A stretch of DNA of 54,731 bases from Candidatus Alistipes intestinigallinarum (GTDB lineage Bacteria > Bacteroidota > Bacteroidia > Bacteroidales > Rikenellaceae): positions 1 through 54,731 of the forward strand of contig DXDA01000066.1 in the NCBI GenBank assembly GCA_019115745.1, given 5' to 3'. The notes beneath the pieces were generated by a model that was given only the letters and a program-made list of their open reading frames with translations, made no database searches and was not told where the DNA came from. The position numbers were made by a program, and so were the translations under genes. Shown here in pieces: positions 7,320 to 16,187 of the stretch; within the stretch, counting starts at the first letter, position 1, and the number at the start of each line of letters is the position of its first letter.

Positions 7320-9563
7320 CTATTCATATATATATTCTACCGGCGTCTTCACGCAACGCAGCACACGCGTCTTCGTCGAATTGTTCGCCACGAACTTCAG
7401 CCAGTTCTGGCCCGGGCGCTGTGCATTGGCATAACCCTCCATCATCCAGGTCTTCGAGGCGTTGCCATACGTGGCCAGCAGCAGCGACATCCGTGCGATG
7501 TTCCCCGGTGTAGTGTCCCACTGGTGTCCCAGACCGGCCAGCACCCAGGTCGCCCCACCGGAACGGAATTCGTAAATCGCCATCGTGCCGTAGTCATTGC
7601 CGAGGAACTCGGGCGTACGCTCCTGGATGCGGACCGTCACCTCGACACCCGCCGCATTCCGGAAGGTCCGCTCTCCGACACCTCCGAGGTTGTAGTTCTC
7701 GCTCTGCGCGAAGAAGGCATAGTCGGCGTATGCAGGAACCTGATAACCGTAGGGCGCCATCGCCGTCGGATCGAGCGTTCCGAAATTCTGACCCGAACCG
7801 GCCATCCCCTCGTAATAGAAGGCCGTGCCGTTGTGGCGGAGCGGAAGGCCCTGCCGGTTTCCAGCCTGGTACTGGTCGCCCAGGAGTCCGAGCAGCTCCG
7901 TATCGTCGCACGTCGTCAGGTAGTCCGCCAGTTCGGCATCCGCGGCCGGATCATCCCCGATCAGGACCTGATCCTCGTAGCGCGTCACATTGCCTCGCAG
8001 GTTGTACTTGCACCACCAGGTGCCGCCGATGTTCACCACCGGGAGTCCCCAGTTGCGGCGGCGGACCGCATAACGCTCCACGGCGCCGCCTCCGGTATTC
8101 GTGATGACCAGAAAACCCTCCTGCATACGGCCGTCGGCCTGCGGATCATTGGGTTTCCAGCCGCCCAGCAGGCGGTAATCGTCGCCGTCGGGCTCCAGAT
8201 TCATCCATCGGGACTCGCCGTCCCCGAACTCCAGCGAGAGGGTCACCTCCTCGGGAGCCGTAATGCGCGCCAGCTCGCCCTCGATGTAGCGCCCGAAGTC
8301 GCAGGCGCCCGTCTCATCCAGTTGCAGCAGGCCTTCGATCCGCACCGGATTGGCCTTCAGGACCAGCACCACCCGTCCCGACATCACGCCGTCCCGGGCG
8401 ATCGTCAGTCCGATGTATTCGTCCGTCGTCCCCGGCATCCGCAACGGCGTCGTGACCGAAACCGCCGCAACCGGGTCCAAACCCCGCGTCATGCGCTCGG
8501 GCGTCACGTCGACACCGCGGACCTGTCCGTCGACCGTCACCTCCGAACCCGCCTCGGCCAACAGAACCAGACGCAATTCACTGGCTACATGGGGAATATA
8601 GACCGTATCGCAAGTCGCATTCAACCGTACGCCCTCGGGCAGTTGCGAGGCGGAAGCATCGACCAGACCCCGCAGCACCGGCGAAGATTCCGTTACGAAG
8701 CCTTCGTCCCAATCCCCGGCCGTCACCGTCACACCGGCATCGGCGCCCCGGCCATAGACCTCCAGCGTATAGACCGTATTGCGAAGCAGATGCGCCGGAA
8801 GCCTGTTTTTCAAGCGGTGCCACCCTTCGTCGAAACGGACCACAACCTCGACCTCCATCCCGTCGTTGGGCTGCTCGCAGAGGTAGAGCAGCGTCTCGCG
8901 GGCCATCGTCAGCGGGGCTTCGCCATAGTCGCGCCGGAAATCCTTCCGCGAAGCCGCGGCCGGAGTCGAAGGCGTGCCGTCCCCGGCCACATAACCCCGG
9001 TCGGCAATCCGCCGGATCGTCACCGAGTGGACCTCAACCTCCGCATCGCGTGAAAGAAGGTCGATACGCGCCACGCTCCGGCGCAGGTTCACGCTCCGCG
9101 ATGCGGACGAGAGTCCGGCACCGTCCAGCACGAGGCGGCCGGTCATCGTCAGACCGTCGAGCGTCATCTCGTCGAGCGACGCTTCGAGCGCCCGGAACGT
9201 TTCGAGTGTCGTCGTCTCCGGGACCAGCGTCCCGAAAGCCTCGATTCCCGCGGCATTCACCGCCAGGTGAAGCTCGCCCCGCGGCGATGCCGACGAGAAG
9301 GTATAAACCCCTCCATCGGACGACGGAATCCCCGGAATCACCTCGCGGAGAAGCCCGTCCTCAAAACGGTAACCCGTTACCGCATGGATCGCCGACTCGG
9401 CATCGGTGGCGGCGGACCCCTCGGGCGACACCGCATTCAGGCGCACGGCCAACGGTGTCGCGGTCGGACCGGGAGCCGGCATTCCGTCGTCGGAACACCC
9501 TGCAGTCGCCAAAAGCATCGGCAGCAAAGCCGCCCAGGAAGAAAACAGATATGATCTTTTCAT
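7320..9563 (-). CDS. Fimbrillin-like lipoprotein with C-terminal Trp/Cys-containing domain (paralogue)
   Basis: A 747-residue lipoprotein. I start it at ATG 9563, giving the signal peptide MKRSYLFSSWAALLPMLLAT and lipobox ATAGC. The open frame extends 71 codons further upstream, but that part overlaps the upstream gene's coding end and has no signal peptide. The layout matches the 776-residue protein: an N-terminal fimbrillin-like module, a middle beta-rich region (NPVRIEG, CDFGRYIEGEL, LLGGWKPNDP) and a C-terminal domain from NWGLPV through WWCKYNLRGN to the ending VKTPVEYIYE. It starts 2 nt after the stop of the metzincin-like gene, so the two are translationally close. A role in surface fimbriae or adhesion is inferred. 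Confidence 0.77.
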   Translation of the reverse strand: MKRSYLFSSWAALLPMLLATAGCSDDGMPAPGPTATPLAVRLNAVSPEGSAATDAESAIHAVTGYRFEDGLLREVIPGIPSSDGGVYTFSSASPRGELHLAVNAAGIEAFGTLVPETTTLETFRALEASLDEMTLDGLTMTGRLVLDGAGLSSASRSVNLRRSVARIDLLSRDAEVEVHSVTIRRIADRGYVAGDGTPSTPAAASRKDFRRDYGEAPLTMARETLLYLCEQPNDGMEVEVVVRFDEGWHRLKNRLPAHLLRNTVYTLEVYGRGADAGVTVTAGDWDEGFVTESSPVLRGLVDASASQLPEGVRLNATCDTVYIPHVASELRLVLLAEAGSEVTVDGQVRGVDVTPERMTRGLDPVAAVSVTTPLRMPGTTDEYIGLTIARDGVMSGRVVLVLKANPVRIEGLLQLDETGACDFGRYIEGELARITAPEEVTLSLEFGDGESRWMNLEPDGDDYRLLGGWKPNDPQADGRMQEGFLVITNTGGGAVERYAVRRRNWGLPVVNIGGTWWCKYNLRGNVTRYEDQVLIGDDPAADAELADYLTTCDDTELLGLLGDQYQAGNRQGLPLRHNGTAFYYEGMAGSGQNFGTLDPTAMAPYGYQVPAYADYAFFAQSENYNLGGVGERTFRNAAGVEVTVRIQERTPEFLGNDYGTMAIYEFRSGGATWVLAGLGHQWDTTPGNIARMSLLLATYGNASKTWMMEGYANAQRPGQNWLKFVANNSTKTRVLRCVKTPVEYIYE

Positions 9564-9565
9564 GT

Positions 9566-11425
9566 TTACGGATACAAAGTTGGATTCTTGGATGAATTCA
9601 GATAGGAGGGCGAATCGATCGGCATTTCGCTCAGGTGCTTGACGTAGAAGTTGTTCATCAGATCCTGCGCCCAGGGACCATAGGTGAACGAACTGCTGTG
9701 GCTGTAGCCCATGACGTGCCCCAACTCGTGAAACATCACCTCGCACGAATAGGTATTGGTATAGTGGGTGAGCCACGCCGGTTGATAGGCTCCGAAAGCA
9801 CTGCCTCCGCCCAATCCGATGACGTTGTTGCCCGAATAGACCAATCCCACGTTCAGGTTTCGGCTCTGGCGCATCTGGGCAAGTACCGTCTCGGGGGTCA
9901 CCTTGTCATCGACTCCGCCGTTGCCGTAGAGACGGTCCTGATTCTCGCGCAGGATCTCCTCGTGCTCCGGCATGTCGATCATGTAGGTGAAGTTCAGGAA
10001 GAAGGCCACCACCTCCCGGCAATGCACCGGGCGTATGCCCATCCAGTTGCCCACCGGACCGCCGTTCGGAAGATCGGGATCTCCGCCGTAGAGGCTGAAG
10101 GCAATGGTCCACCCGTGCTGGATCTGCCGCAGTTTCGCCCAATAGGGGTCCTCCGATTCGATCTGGAACTCGATACCCGTCAGGGATTGTGCGTCCAGTT
10201 GCGGAAGTTCGACCCAGCGTCCCGATTCCGACAGGCAGAGTGTCGGGCGCTGCACCTGCGGAAGTTTCTCGTAGAAGTCCGCAAACGGCGGAATGCTGTC
10301 GAACCAGGCCAGATCCAGGTATTCGCTGTCGACCTGCGGAATCCGCGCCCGCACCAGCACCCCGGACAGGGCGCGCGGCGAATAGAACCGGGCATGAAGC
10401 TCTCCGCCATCGGTCACCGAAAGCTGAAGCGGGGACGCCGTATTGAAACGCCGCTGCGCCGGGTCCGCATAGACGGTCTTCGACTCGCCGTCCTGGAGAA
10501 TCAGGGCATGAGCCCCCTCATCGTAGGCACGCTGCGTAATGAACATCGTACCCGACGAATTGTCCGGATGGACCACCTGCGTCTTCACCTCCCCAATACG
10601 GTTGGGCTCCACCCGGTCGAGCTCGAACTCGAAGAGACGGCGAACCTGACCGCCCCGATAGGTGCGCGTTTCGATCTCGATCTCGCCATACAGCGATGTT
10701 GCATCCAGGGTCGGCAGAAACAGGTAGCTCGTCGCCGATTCCAGATCGACCTCCAGCGACAGTTCGTCACTCTCTCCGACGAACCGCCCCGAACCCGTCA
10801 GCCCCGTACGGAAGCGCGCGCCGGTCAGCAGGGCCCGTTTCGAAAGTTCCGCCGTGCGGACGTAGGGATTCTCATAGGCAAACGTGAAGTCGGCCCGTCC
10901 GACAATCCGCTGCTGCACGGTCTCGCTCCCCGAGATCTCGGTAGACGGAATGCCCGAAGGCCCCATCTCCACCCGAACCGTAAAGGGTGTCTGTGAATAG
11001 AAGTATTCGGCGGCAAGCGGTCGCCCGAGGTCTGCCGGGAACGAAATCCACTCCTCGTCAATATGCGAAATCGGACGGATTGCAACCTCATCCCGGTCTT
11101 CATCGCCCCGGATCCCCAGGATCAACAGTCGATAATCGCCGTCCCGAAGCCCTTCGATGCGAAAAGTCCCTGCAGACGGATCGTACTGCCCTTTCAAATC
11201 GCCTACCGCTGCTCCCGCAGCATCGATCACCCGGAATTCAACCCGGTCGTAATCGGCCACCCGAAGCTGCGACGAGCGGGTGGCATCCCCCTCGTAAGCG
11301 GTATAATTCAGATGGAAAACCGCCTGATTCCCCTTCGCAACCGAAGGAGTGGATGACCATTCGTCCTGCTCGCAGGAGGCCACAAACAGGCTGCTCCACA
11401 AAACAACGAAAAGAAATCGCTTCAT
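9566..11425 (-). CDS. Lipoprotein with metzincin-type zinc protease motif
   Basis: A 619-residue lipoprotein (lipobox FVASC, Cys near residue 18). Residues ~35-110 form a beta-sandwich-like stretch ending in FRIEGLRDGDYRLLILGI, reminiscent of the Mfa2/FimB anchor family. The C-terminal ~200 residues end in HELGHVMGYSH (residues 566-576), an exact HExxHxxGxxH metzincin zinc site with the catalytic Glu present. A Met at about residue 590 (DLMNN) could be the Met-turn. The protein is the first gene of the operon with three fimbrillin-like genes. Fimbriae of this type mature by proteolysis elsewhere in the Bacteroidales, so a processing or host-substrate protease are both possible; neither is shown. 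I do not recognise a closer family. Confidence 0.7.
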   Translation of the reverse strand: MKRFLFVVLWSSLFVASCEQDEWSSTPSVAKGNQAVFHLNYTAYEGDATRSSQLRVADYDRVEFRVIDAAGAAVGDLKGQYDPSAGTFRIEGLRDGDYRLLILGIRGDEDRDEVAIRPISHIDEEWISFPADLGRPLAAEYFYSQTPFTVRVEMGPSGIPSTEISGSETVQQRIVGRADFTFAYENPYVRTAELSKRALLTGARFRTGLTGSGRFVGESDELSLEVDLESATSYLFLPTLDATSLYGEIEIETRTYRGGQVRRLFEFELDRVEPNRIGEVKTQVVHPDNSSGTMFITQRAYDEGAHALILQDGESKTVYADPAQRRFNTASPLQLSVTDGGELHARFYSPRALSGVLVRARIPQVDSEYLDLAWFDSIPPFADFYEKLPQVQRPTLCLSESGRWVELPQLDAQSLTGIEFQIESEDPYWAKLRQIQHGWTIAFSLYGGDPDLPNGGPVGNWMGIRPVHCREVVAFFLNFTYMIDMPEHEEILRENQDRLYGNGGVDDKVTPETVLAQMRQSRNLNVGLVYSGNNVIGLGGGSAFGAYQPAWLTHYTNTYSCEVMFHELGHVMGYSHSSSFTYGPWAQDLMNNFYVKHLSEMPIDSPSYLNSSKNPTLYP

Positions 11426-11522
11426 TTGGTACTTTTATTGTTATATTTGTACATTCAAAAAATATCCGGGTCGGCGGCTGCTCCCCGTACATCGCAGAGA
11501 GAGACTCTTCCGAAACCGGATG

Positions 11523-11530
11523 CAAAAGTA
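11523..11530 (-). promoter_or_regulatory. Candidate -7 element of the lipoprotein operon
   Basis: TACTTTTG on the minus strand fits TAnnTTTG and lies 98 nt upstream of the metzincin-like gene. No well-spaced -33 TTTG is present, so this is weak. On the plus strand TATATTTG at 11442-11449 could serve the divergent Crp-type gene in the same interval. Confidence 0.3.
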
Positions 11531-11551
11531 GAGTCCCGCAAGGAGCTTTTC

Positions 11552-11567
11552 CGTAACAAAGGTTACG
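11552..11567. promoter_or_regulatory. Palindrome CGTAAC-AAAG-GTTACG, candidate operator
   Basis: A perfect 6-4-6 inverted repeat lies between the divergent Crp/Fnr-type regulator and the lipoprotein operon, 30 nt before the regulator's ATG and about 20 nt upstream of the candidate -7 element of the lipoprotein operon. Crp/Fnr dimers bind two-fold symmetric sites of similar size, so this could be the autoregulatory site. Confidence 0.4.
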
Positions 11568-11597
11568 CCAAATCTCCAACCGTCAATTCAAACCCTT

Positions 11598-12218
11598 ATG
11601 GAGTGTGAAATTTACGATATGCCCCTCTTCCGCGGGGGCGACCGGAACCTGTTGGAAGCGGTTCTGGAGAAATCCCCGGGGCGTTACGCCTCCTATCACA
11701 AGGGGGATTTCATCGCCATGCAGAACAGTGTCTGCCGTTCGCTGCTGCTGCTCTGCGAGGGGAGCGTCTATGCCCAGATGACCAGCCCCGAAGGGCGCGA
11801 ACTGACGCTCGACACCCTCTCGGCCCCCGATACGCTCGCCTCGGCCTTCATCTTCGGAACCGAAAACCGATACCCCGTCTCGGTGGTTGCGAACAGCGAC
11901 TGCCGGCTGTGGGTCGTGGGCCGCGAAAATATCCTGCAGATCATCGAACAGGACAAGGCCGTTCTGCGGAACTTCCTGACCATCCTCTCCGACCACAGCC
12001 TCTTCCTCAGCCGGCGGATCAACGAATTCGCCCTGCAAAGCCTCGCCTCGCGGGTCGTGAGCTATCTGAAGGACAACCACGCCATCAACAACCTCCAGGA
12101 GACGGCCTTCATTCTCGGCGTGGCACGACCCTCCCTGTCACGGATGATTGCCCAGATGGTCGACCAGGGCACGGTTCGCAAAACCGCCGAAGGATACAAG
12201 TTGGCCGCTTCCCATTAG
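11598..12218 (+). CDS. Crp/Fnr family transcriptional regulator
   Basis: A 206-residue regulator. Residues ~10-120 form the cyclic-nucleotide-binding-like beta barrel (YHKGDFIAMQNSVCRSLLLLCEGSV). A dimerisation helix and a C-terminal helix-turn-helix follow (QETAFILGVARPSLSRMIAQM, roughly 163-183). The cNMP-contacting RxA signature of Crp is not evident and there is no Fnr-type Cys cluster, so its ligand is unknown. It is divergent from the lipoprotein operon across a 172-bp interval that contains a palindrome, which makes it the natural candidate regulator of those genes. An internal ATG seven codons downstream is a possible alternative start. Confidence 0.88.
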   Translation: MECEIYDMPLFRGGDRNLLEAVLEKSPGRYASYHKGDFIAMQNSVCRSLLLLCEGSVYAQMTSPEGRELTLDTLSAPDTLASAFIFGTENRYPVSVVANSDCRLWVVGRENILQIIEQDKAVLRNFLTILSDHSLFLSRRINEFALQSLASRVVSYLKDNHAINNLQETAFILGVARPSLSRMIAQMVDQGTVRKTAEGYKLAASH

Positions 12219-12222
12219 GCAC

Positions 12223-12254
12223 AAAAAAACCGGTCCCAGCGTTGACGGGACCGG
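12223..12254 (-). terminator. Hairpin with T-run (minus), between convergent genes
   Basis: CCGGTCCC (12230-12237) pairs with GGGACCGG (12247-12254). On the minus strand the hairpin is followed by seven T, so it terminates leftward transcription from the DUF4301 gene. It also lies 11 nt after the plus-strand Crp-type gene and may act on both. Confidence 0.7.
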
Positions 12255-12298
12255 CGTCGAAAAAAGGAACGATTCGCCTTTCCGAGGCCGAATCATGA

Positions 12299-12330
12299 AA
12301 CAATCCCCGGTCGCAGGACCGGGGATTGTT
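12299..12330. terminator. Second hairpin between convergent genes
   Basis: A perfect 14-bp stem (12299-12312 with 12317-12330) with a 4-nt loop lies 5 nt after the stop of the DUF4301 gene. It has only a short T-run, so it may be a transcript-stabilising hairpin or an auxiliary terminator. Confidence 0.5.
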
Positions 12331-12335
12331 CGTTG

Positions 12336-13769
12336 CTACTGGTGCTGGGGGCGCAGCAGGTCCTGCACCACCTTCACCGGCGAGAAGGTCGTGATGGGCA
12401 CATCCACGAAGATCGTGCTCCAGCGCGCCATCGCACCGTTCCACAGTCCCGGAAGCTCCTGGGCCCGCAGTTCGCGGCCGCCGCTCGACTTCGACGAGAT
12501 GAAGCCCGTCGAAGGGTCGGTATACTGCCGCAGGTCGAACTTCCCGCCCTTCGAGGTCCTGACGCCGCAGACCAGATCCACCGGATTGAAGTGCGTGGCC
12601 GACTTCATCAGCGGCAGGTCGTCGGGGCCGATCTGGCTCGACTCGGCGATCTGCAGCGACTCCGTGCCGTCGGGATTGCCCACCCAGAAGGGTCCGCCGC
12701 CCGGCTCGCCCTCGTTGCGGACCATGCCGCAGACGCGGATCGGACGGTCGAGCACCGCACGCAGCAGCGCCGAATCGTAATCCGCCGGCAGCTTCACGCA
12801 CAGGCGCTTCTCGATGAACTCCGCAATCGGGGCCAGCTCGCAGTCCTCGACCTCCAGCGCCCGCAGGTACTCGAACGCCTGCTCCTGCAGGTCGAGCAGC
12901 ACCCCGGCCAATACCTTTTTATAACGGATCGTATCGCCGCGCCGGGCGTCGGTCGTCACGTTGTCGATGTTCTTGATGAAGATCACGTCGGCATCGATCT
13001 CGTTCAGGTTCTCGATCAGCGCGCCGTGGCCCGCGGGACGGAACAGGAGCCGTCCGTCCTCCTGGCGGAAGGGCGTATTGTCGGGATTCACCGCGATGGT
13101 GTCCGTCGCGGGCTTCTGCACCGAGAACGAAATGTCGTAACGGATGCCGAAGCGTTTTTCATAAAGGGGCACCTTCTCCGCAAGCAGCGTCTTGAAGCCC
13201 TCCATGTGTTCGGGCGAGACGGTGAAGTGGATGCGTGCCACGCCGTTCGACGAGGCGTAGGCGGCACCCTCCACCAAATGCTCCTCGACGGCCTTGCGGG
13301 CCCCTTCGGGGTAGGCGTGGAACGTCACCAGCCCTTTGGGTTTGTGGCCGTAGTCGAGGCCCTTGTTCACGATGGCGTCGACCGTCGCACGGTCGTCCGC
13401 ACCCTCGGGCAGCACCGCCTGCAACTCGGGCCAGAAGGCGAACTTGTCGAGATTCGACAGCAGCGTGTCGATCCCCTTGCCGCGCTTGCCCTCGTTGACG
13501 AACTCGAAGAGCTCCTTGAACATCCGCGTGGCGGCACCCGAGGCCGGCACGAACTTCACCACACCGAGGTTGGCAGCCGCCTTCTCATAACGGGCTACGG
13601 CCGCATCGGCCTGTGCGGCGTCGAGTATCGCAATGCCGTCCGCCGGCGAGGCGGCCCGCACCACGTTCAGCCACGGAAAGCCGCGGCGAAAATTTTCCAG
13701 TTGGGTTTCGACCTGAGCCGGGGTCAGCCCGTGGTCGGCAATTTGCTGTAAATCCTGTTCGGTAAACAT
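12336..13769 (-). CDS. DUF4301 family protein
   Basis: A 477-residue cytoplasmic protein of the Bacteroidetes family DUF4301, single copy and highly conserved in the phylum as far as I know. Near residue 70 it carries VPASGAATRMFK, a glycine-rich loop similar to the nucleotide-binding loop of sugar-nucleotidyltransferases. It also has an RPAGHGALIENLNEIDADVIFIKNIDN segment (given here as motif; key residues HGAL and KNIDN) reminiscent of UTP-glucose-1-phosphate uridylyltransferase-type enzymes. The biochemical activity is unknown. A TAACTTTA element lies about 23 nt upstream, back to back with the murB promoter. Confidence 0.85.
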   Translation of the reverse strand: MFTEQDLQQIADHGLTPAQVETQLENFRRGFPWLNVVRAASPADGIAILDAAQADAAVARYEKAAANLGVVKFVPASGAATRMFKELFEFVNEGKRGKGIDTLLSNLDKFAFWPELQAVLPEGADDRATVDAIVNKGLDYGHKPKGLVTFHAYPEGARKAVEEHLVEGAAYASSNGVARIHFTVSPEHMEGFKTLLAEKVPLYEKRFGIRYDISFSVQKPATDTIAVNPDNTPFRQEDGRLLFRPAGHGALIENLNEIDADVIFIKNIDNVTTDARRGDTIRYKKVLAGVLLDLQEQAFEYLRALEVEDCELAPIAEFIEKRLCVKLPADYDSALLRAVLDRPIRVCGMVRNEGEPGGGPFWVGNPDGTESLQIAESSQIGPDDLPLMKSATHFNPVDLVCGVRTSKGGKFDLRQYTDPSTGFISSKSSGGRELRAQELPGLWNGAMARWSTIFVDVPITTFSPVKVVQDLLRPQHQ

Positions 13770-13812
13770 ATCGGTTATGGGTTTTATGCTATAAAGTTAG
13801 GTAAATTATTCG

Positions 13813-13820
13813 TAACTTTG
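13813..13820 (+). promoter_or_regulatory. murB -7 promoter element (very short leader)
   Basis: TAACTTTG fits TAnnTTTG and ends only 6 nt before the murB ATG at 13827, so transcription should start at or next to the initiation codon. It also settles the start: the in-frame TTG at 13818 lies inside this element. Confidence 0.6.
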
Positions 13821-13826
13821 CGCATT

Positions 13827-14834
13827 ATGATCCGAGAATTTCACCAAATCAGCCTGCGCGACCGCAACAGTTTCGGCGTAGAGCAACAGGCCGCGCGCCT
13901 CATCGAGTTCGAAAACGCCGATGACCTGCGCGAAATATTCTCCGCAGGAATTCCCCCGCGCTGGATGGTCCTCTCCGGAGGCAACAACATCCTCTTTACG
14001 CAGGATTACGACGGTGTGTTGCTGACGCCCGTCGCCCGGCAGATCACGATCCTCGAAGAGCGCGGCGAAACGCTCCGCGTGCGCGTCGAGGCCGGAGTCG
14101 AGTGGGACGACCTGGTCGAATGGGCCGTCGAACGCGGGCTCTGGGGCCTCGAAAACCTCTCGCTCATCCCCGGAAAGGCCGGAGCTGCCCCCGTGCAGAA
14201 CATCGGAGCATACGGCTGCGAAGCCGCCGATACGATCCGCCGTGTGGAGATGTTCTGCGTCGAGACCGCCACGATGCTCACGCTCGATGCCGCGCACTGC
14301 GCCTTCGGATATCGGGAAAGCGTCTTCAAGCACGCCCTCAAGGGGCGGGTCATCATCACCGCCATCGAACTCGAACTCTCCCGCACGCCCCGGCCCCGAC
14401 TCGGGTACGGCGACGTCGAACGCGAGGTCGAGGCACGCGGCGGCGCCACGCTGCGCAACATCCGCGAGGCGGTCTGCGCCATCCGCCGGGCGAAACTCCC
14501 CGATCCGGCCGTGCTGGGAAATGCCGGGAGCTTTTTCAAGAATCCCGTCGTGGAGCCCACCGTGGCCGAGGCGCTGCTGGCCGAATACCCCGACATGCCC
14601 CACTACCCCGCCCCCGAAGGGCGCGTGAAGCTGGCCGCCGGATGGCTCATCGACCGCGCCGGCATGAAGGGCTGTCGTGAAGGGAATGTCGGCGTGCACG
14701 ACCGGCAGGCCCTGGTGCTGGTCAACCACGGCGGAGCAACGGGGGCCGAGGTCCTCGCCTTCGCCCGCAAGGTTCAGCAGCGCGTCCGCGAAAAGTTCGG
14801 AATCGAAATCGACACCGAGGTCAACCTCTTATAA
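13827..14834 (+). CDS. murB: UDP-N-acetylmuramate dehydrogenase
   Basis: MurB is the FAD enzyme that reduces UDP-GlcNAc-enolpyruvate to UDP-MurNAc in peptidoglycan synthesis. The 335-residue protein has the FAD-binding segment LSGGNNILF near residue 50, the ENLSLIPGKAGAAPVQNIGAYG stretch (key residues NLS, PGK, GAxG) and the catalytic-serine loop GNAGSFFKNP. I start it at ATG 13827. A TTG nine bases earlier is in frame but sits in the promoter. It heads the row murB-tilS-holA-aminotransferase-like gene, with gaps of 8 nt, 1 nt and a 4-nt overlap. Confidence 0.97.
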   Translation: MIREFHQISLRDRNSFGVEQQAARLIEFENADDLREIFSAGIPPRWMVLSGGNNILFTQDYDGVLLTPVARQITILEERGETLRVRVEAGVEWDDLVEWAVERGLWGLENLSLIPGKAGAAPVQNIGAYGCEAADTIRRVEMFCVETATMLTLDAAHCAFGYRESVFKHALKGRVIITAIELELSRTPRPRLGYGDVEREVEARGGATLRNIREAVCAIRRAKLPDPAVLGNAGSFFKNPVVEPTVAEALLAEYPDMPHYPAPEGRVKLAAGWLIDRAGMKGCREGNVGVHDRQALVLVNHGGATGAEVLAFARKVQQRVREKFGIEIDTEVNLL

Positions 14835-14842
14835 ACGAAGCG

Positions 14843-16186
14843 ATGACACTGATCGAAGCCTTTCAACGCTACATCGACGAGAACAACCTCGTAACGCACG
14901 ACGACCGCATTCTGCTGACCGTTTCGGGCGGCGTCGACTCGATGGTCATGCTCTCGCTCTTCGTCCGCTGCGGCTACTCGGTGGGCGTGGCCCACTGCAA
15001 CTTCCAGTTGCGCGGCGCCGAAAGCGACGAGGACGAAGTGCTCGTCCAGGAGGAGGCCGCACGCTACGGCGTGCCGTTCTACAACCGGCGCTTCGAAACC
15101 GCCGCCGAGATGGAACGGACCGGCGAATCGATGGAGATGGCCGCCCGGCGGCTGCGCTACGCCTGGTTCGACGAGCTGAGCCGCTCCGAGGGATACACCG
15201 CCGTAGCCATCGCCCACCACGCCGACGACTCGATCGAGACCTTCTTCATCAACCTGCTGCGTGGAACCGGACTGCGCGGCCTGACCGGAATCTCCACCCA
15301 GGTGGGGAAGATCATCCGTCCGCTGTTGTTCGCCTCGCGCCGCGAGATCCTCGAATACGCCGCCGCGAACCACATCCCCTACCGCGAAGATTCGTCGAAC
15401 CGCTCGACCAAATACCTGCGCAACAAGATCCGCCTGGGACTCATCCCCCGCATCCGCGAGATCAACCCCAAGTTCACGAGCCTGATGTGCCGCAACCTCG
15501 CCCGGCTGACCGATGCCCAGCTCTTCATCAACCACGGCATCGAACGCATCCGCGAACTGGCCGTCACAACCCAGGAGGGCATCGACACGATCCATCTCGA
15601 CCGCATCGACCCGGCCTTCCCGCGCGAGTTCGTCATCTATGAACTGCTCAACTCCTCCTACGGGTTCAAGGGCGATGTGATCGACTCGCTGTGCCGCGCC
15701 CTGGAGCAGGGAGCCACCGGACGGCGCTTCTATGCCCGCGACCACGTGGCGACGATCGACCGCGGCAGGATTCTCGTGGCGCCGATCGCCCCCGACGACG
15801 ACTGTCTCGTAAAGGTCGAGCGGGGCGCCCCGCGCAGCTACTGCGGAAACGCGGTCCTCTACTTCGAATACTGCGACATCGACACGATCAAGAACTTCGG
15901 CGTCCCGGAACACATCGCCCAGATCGACGCCGACCGCCTGCAGTTCCCGCTGACGCTCCGCCGCTGGCGCGAAGGCGACTGGTTCATCCCCTTCGGCATG
16001 ACCGGCCGCAAGAAGGTCAGCGACTTCCTGATCGACGCCAAGGTCTCGTTGCCCGAAAAACAGCGTCAGTTCGTCCTGCTGTCGGGCGATGAGATCGTCT
16101 GGCTCGTCGGACGGAGGATCGACGACCGATACCGGCTGACCTCCGAGACGGAGAACGTGTTGCGCATCACCAAAGAGATCGTCTGA
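14843..16186 (+). CDS. tilS: tRNA(Ile)-lysidine synthase
   Basis: TilS adds lysine to C34 of tRNA-Ile(CAU), changing its decoding from AUG to AUA. The 447-residue protein has the PP-loop SGGVDS at residues 28-33 and the NLLRGTGLRGLTGI segment. A C-terminal substrate-binding domain includes WREGDWFIPFGMTGRKKVSDF (key residues EGDW and KKVSDF). Length is typical. It starts 8 nt after murB and its stop is one base from the holA ATG. Confidence 0.96.
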   Translation: MTLIEAFQRYIDENNLVTHDDRILLTVSGGVDSMVMLSLFVRCGYSVGVAHCNFQLRGAESDEDEVLVQEEAARYGVPFYNRRFETAAEMERTGESMEMAARRLRYAWFDELSRSEGYTAVAIAHHADDSIETFFINLLRGTGLRGLTGISTQVGKIIRPLLFASRREILEYAAANHIPYREDSSNRSTKYLRNKIRLGLIPRIREINPKFTSLMCRNLARLTDAQLFINHGIERIRELAVTTQEGIDTIHLDRIDPAFPREFVIYELLNSSYGFKGDVIDSLCRALEQGATGRRFYARDHVATIDRGRILVAPIAPDDDCLVKVERGAPRSYCGNAVLYFEYCDIDTIKNFGVPEHIAQIDADRLQFPLTLRRWREGDWFIPFGMTGRKKVSDFLIDAKVSLPEKQRQFVLLSGDEIVWLVGRRIDDRYRLTSETENVLRITKEIV

Positions 16187-16187
16187 C

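Noticed and set aside
9564..9776. Longer N-terminus for the 747-residue lipoprotein
   Set aside because: The extra 71 codons overlap the end of the upstream gene and would bury the signal peptide.
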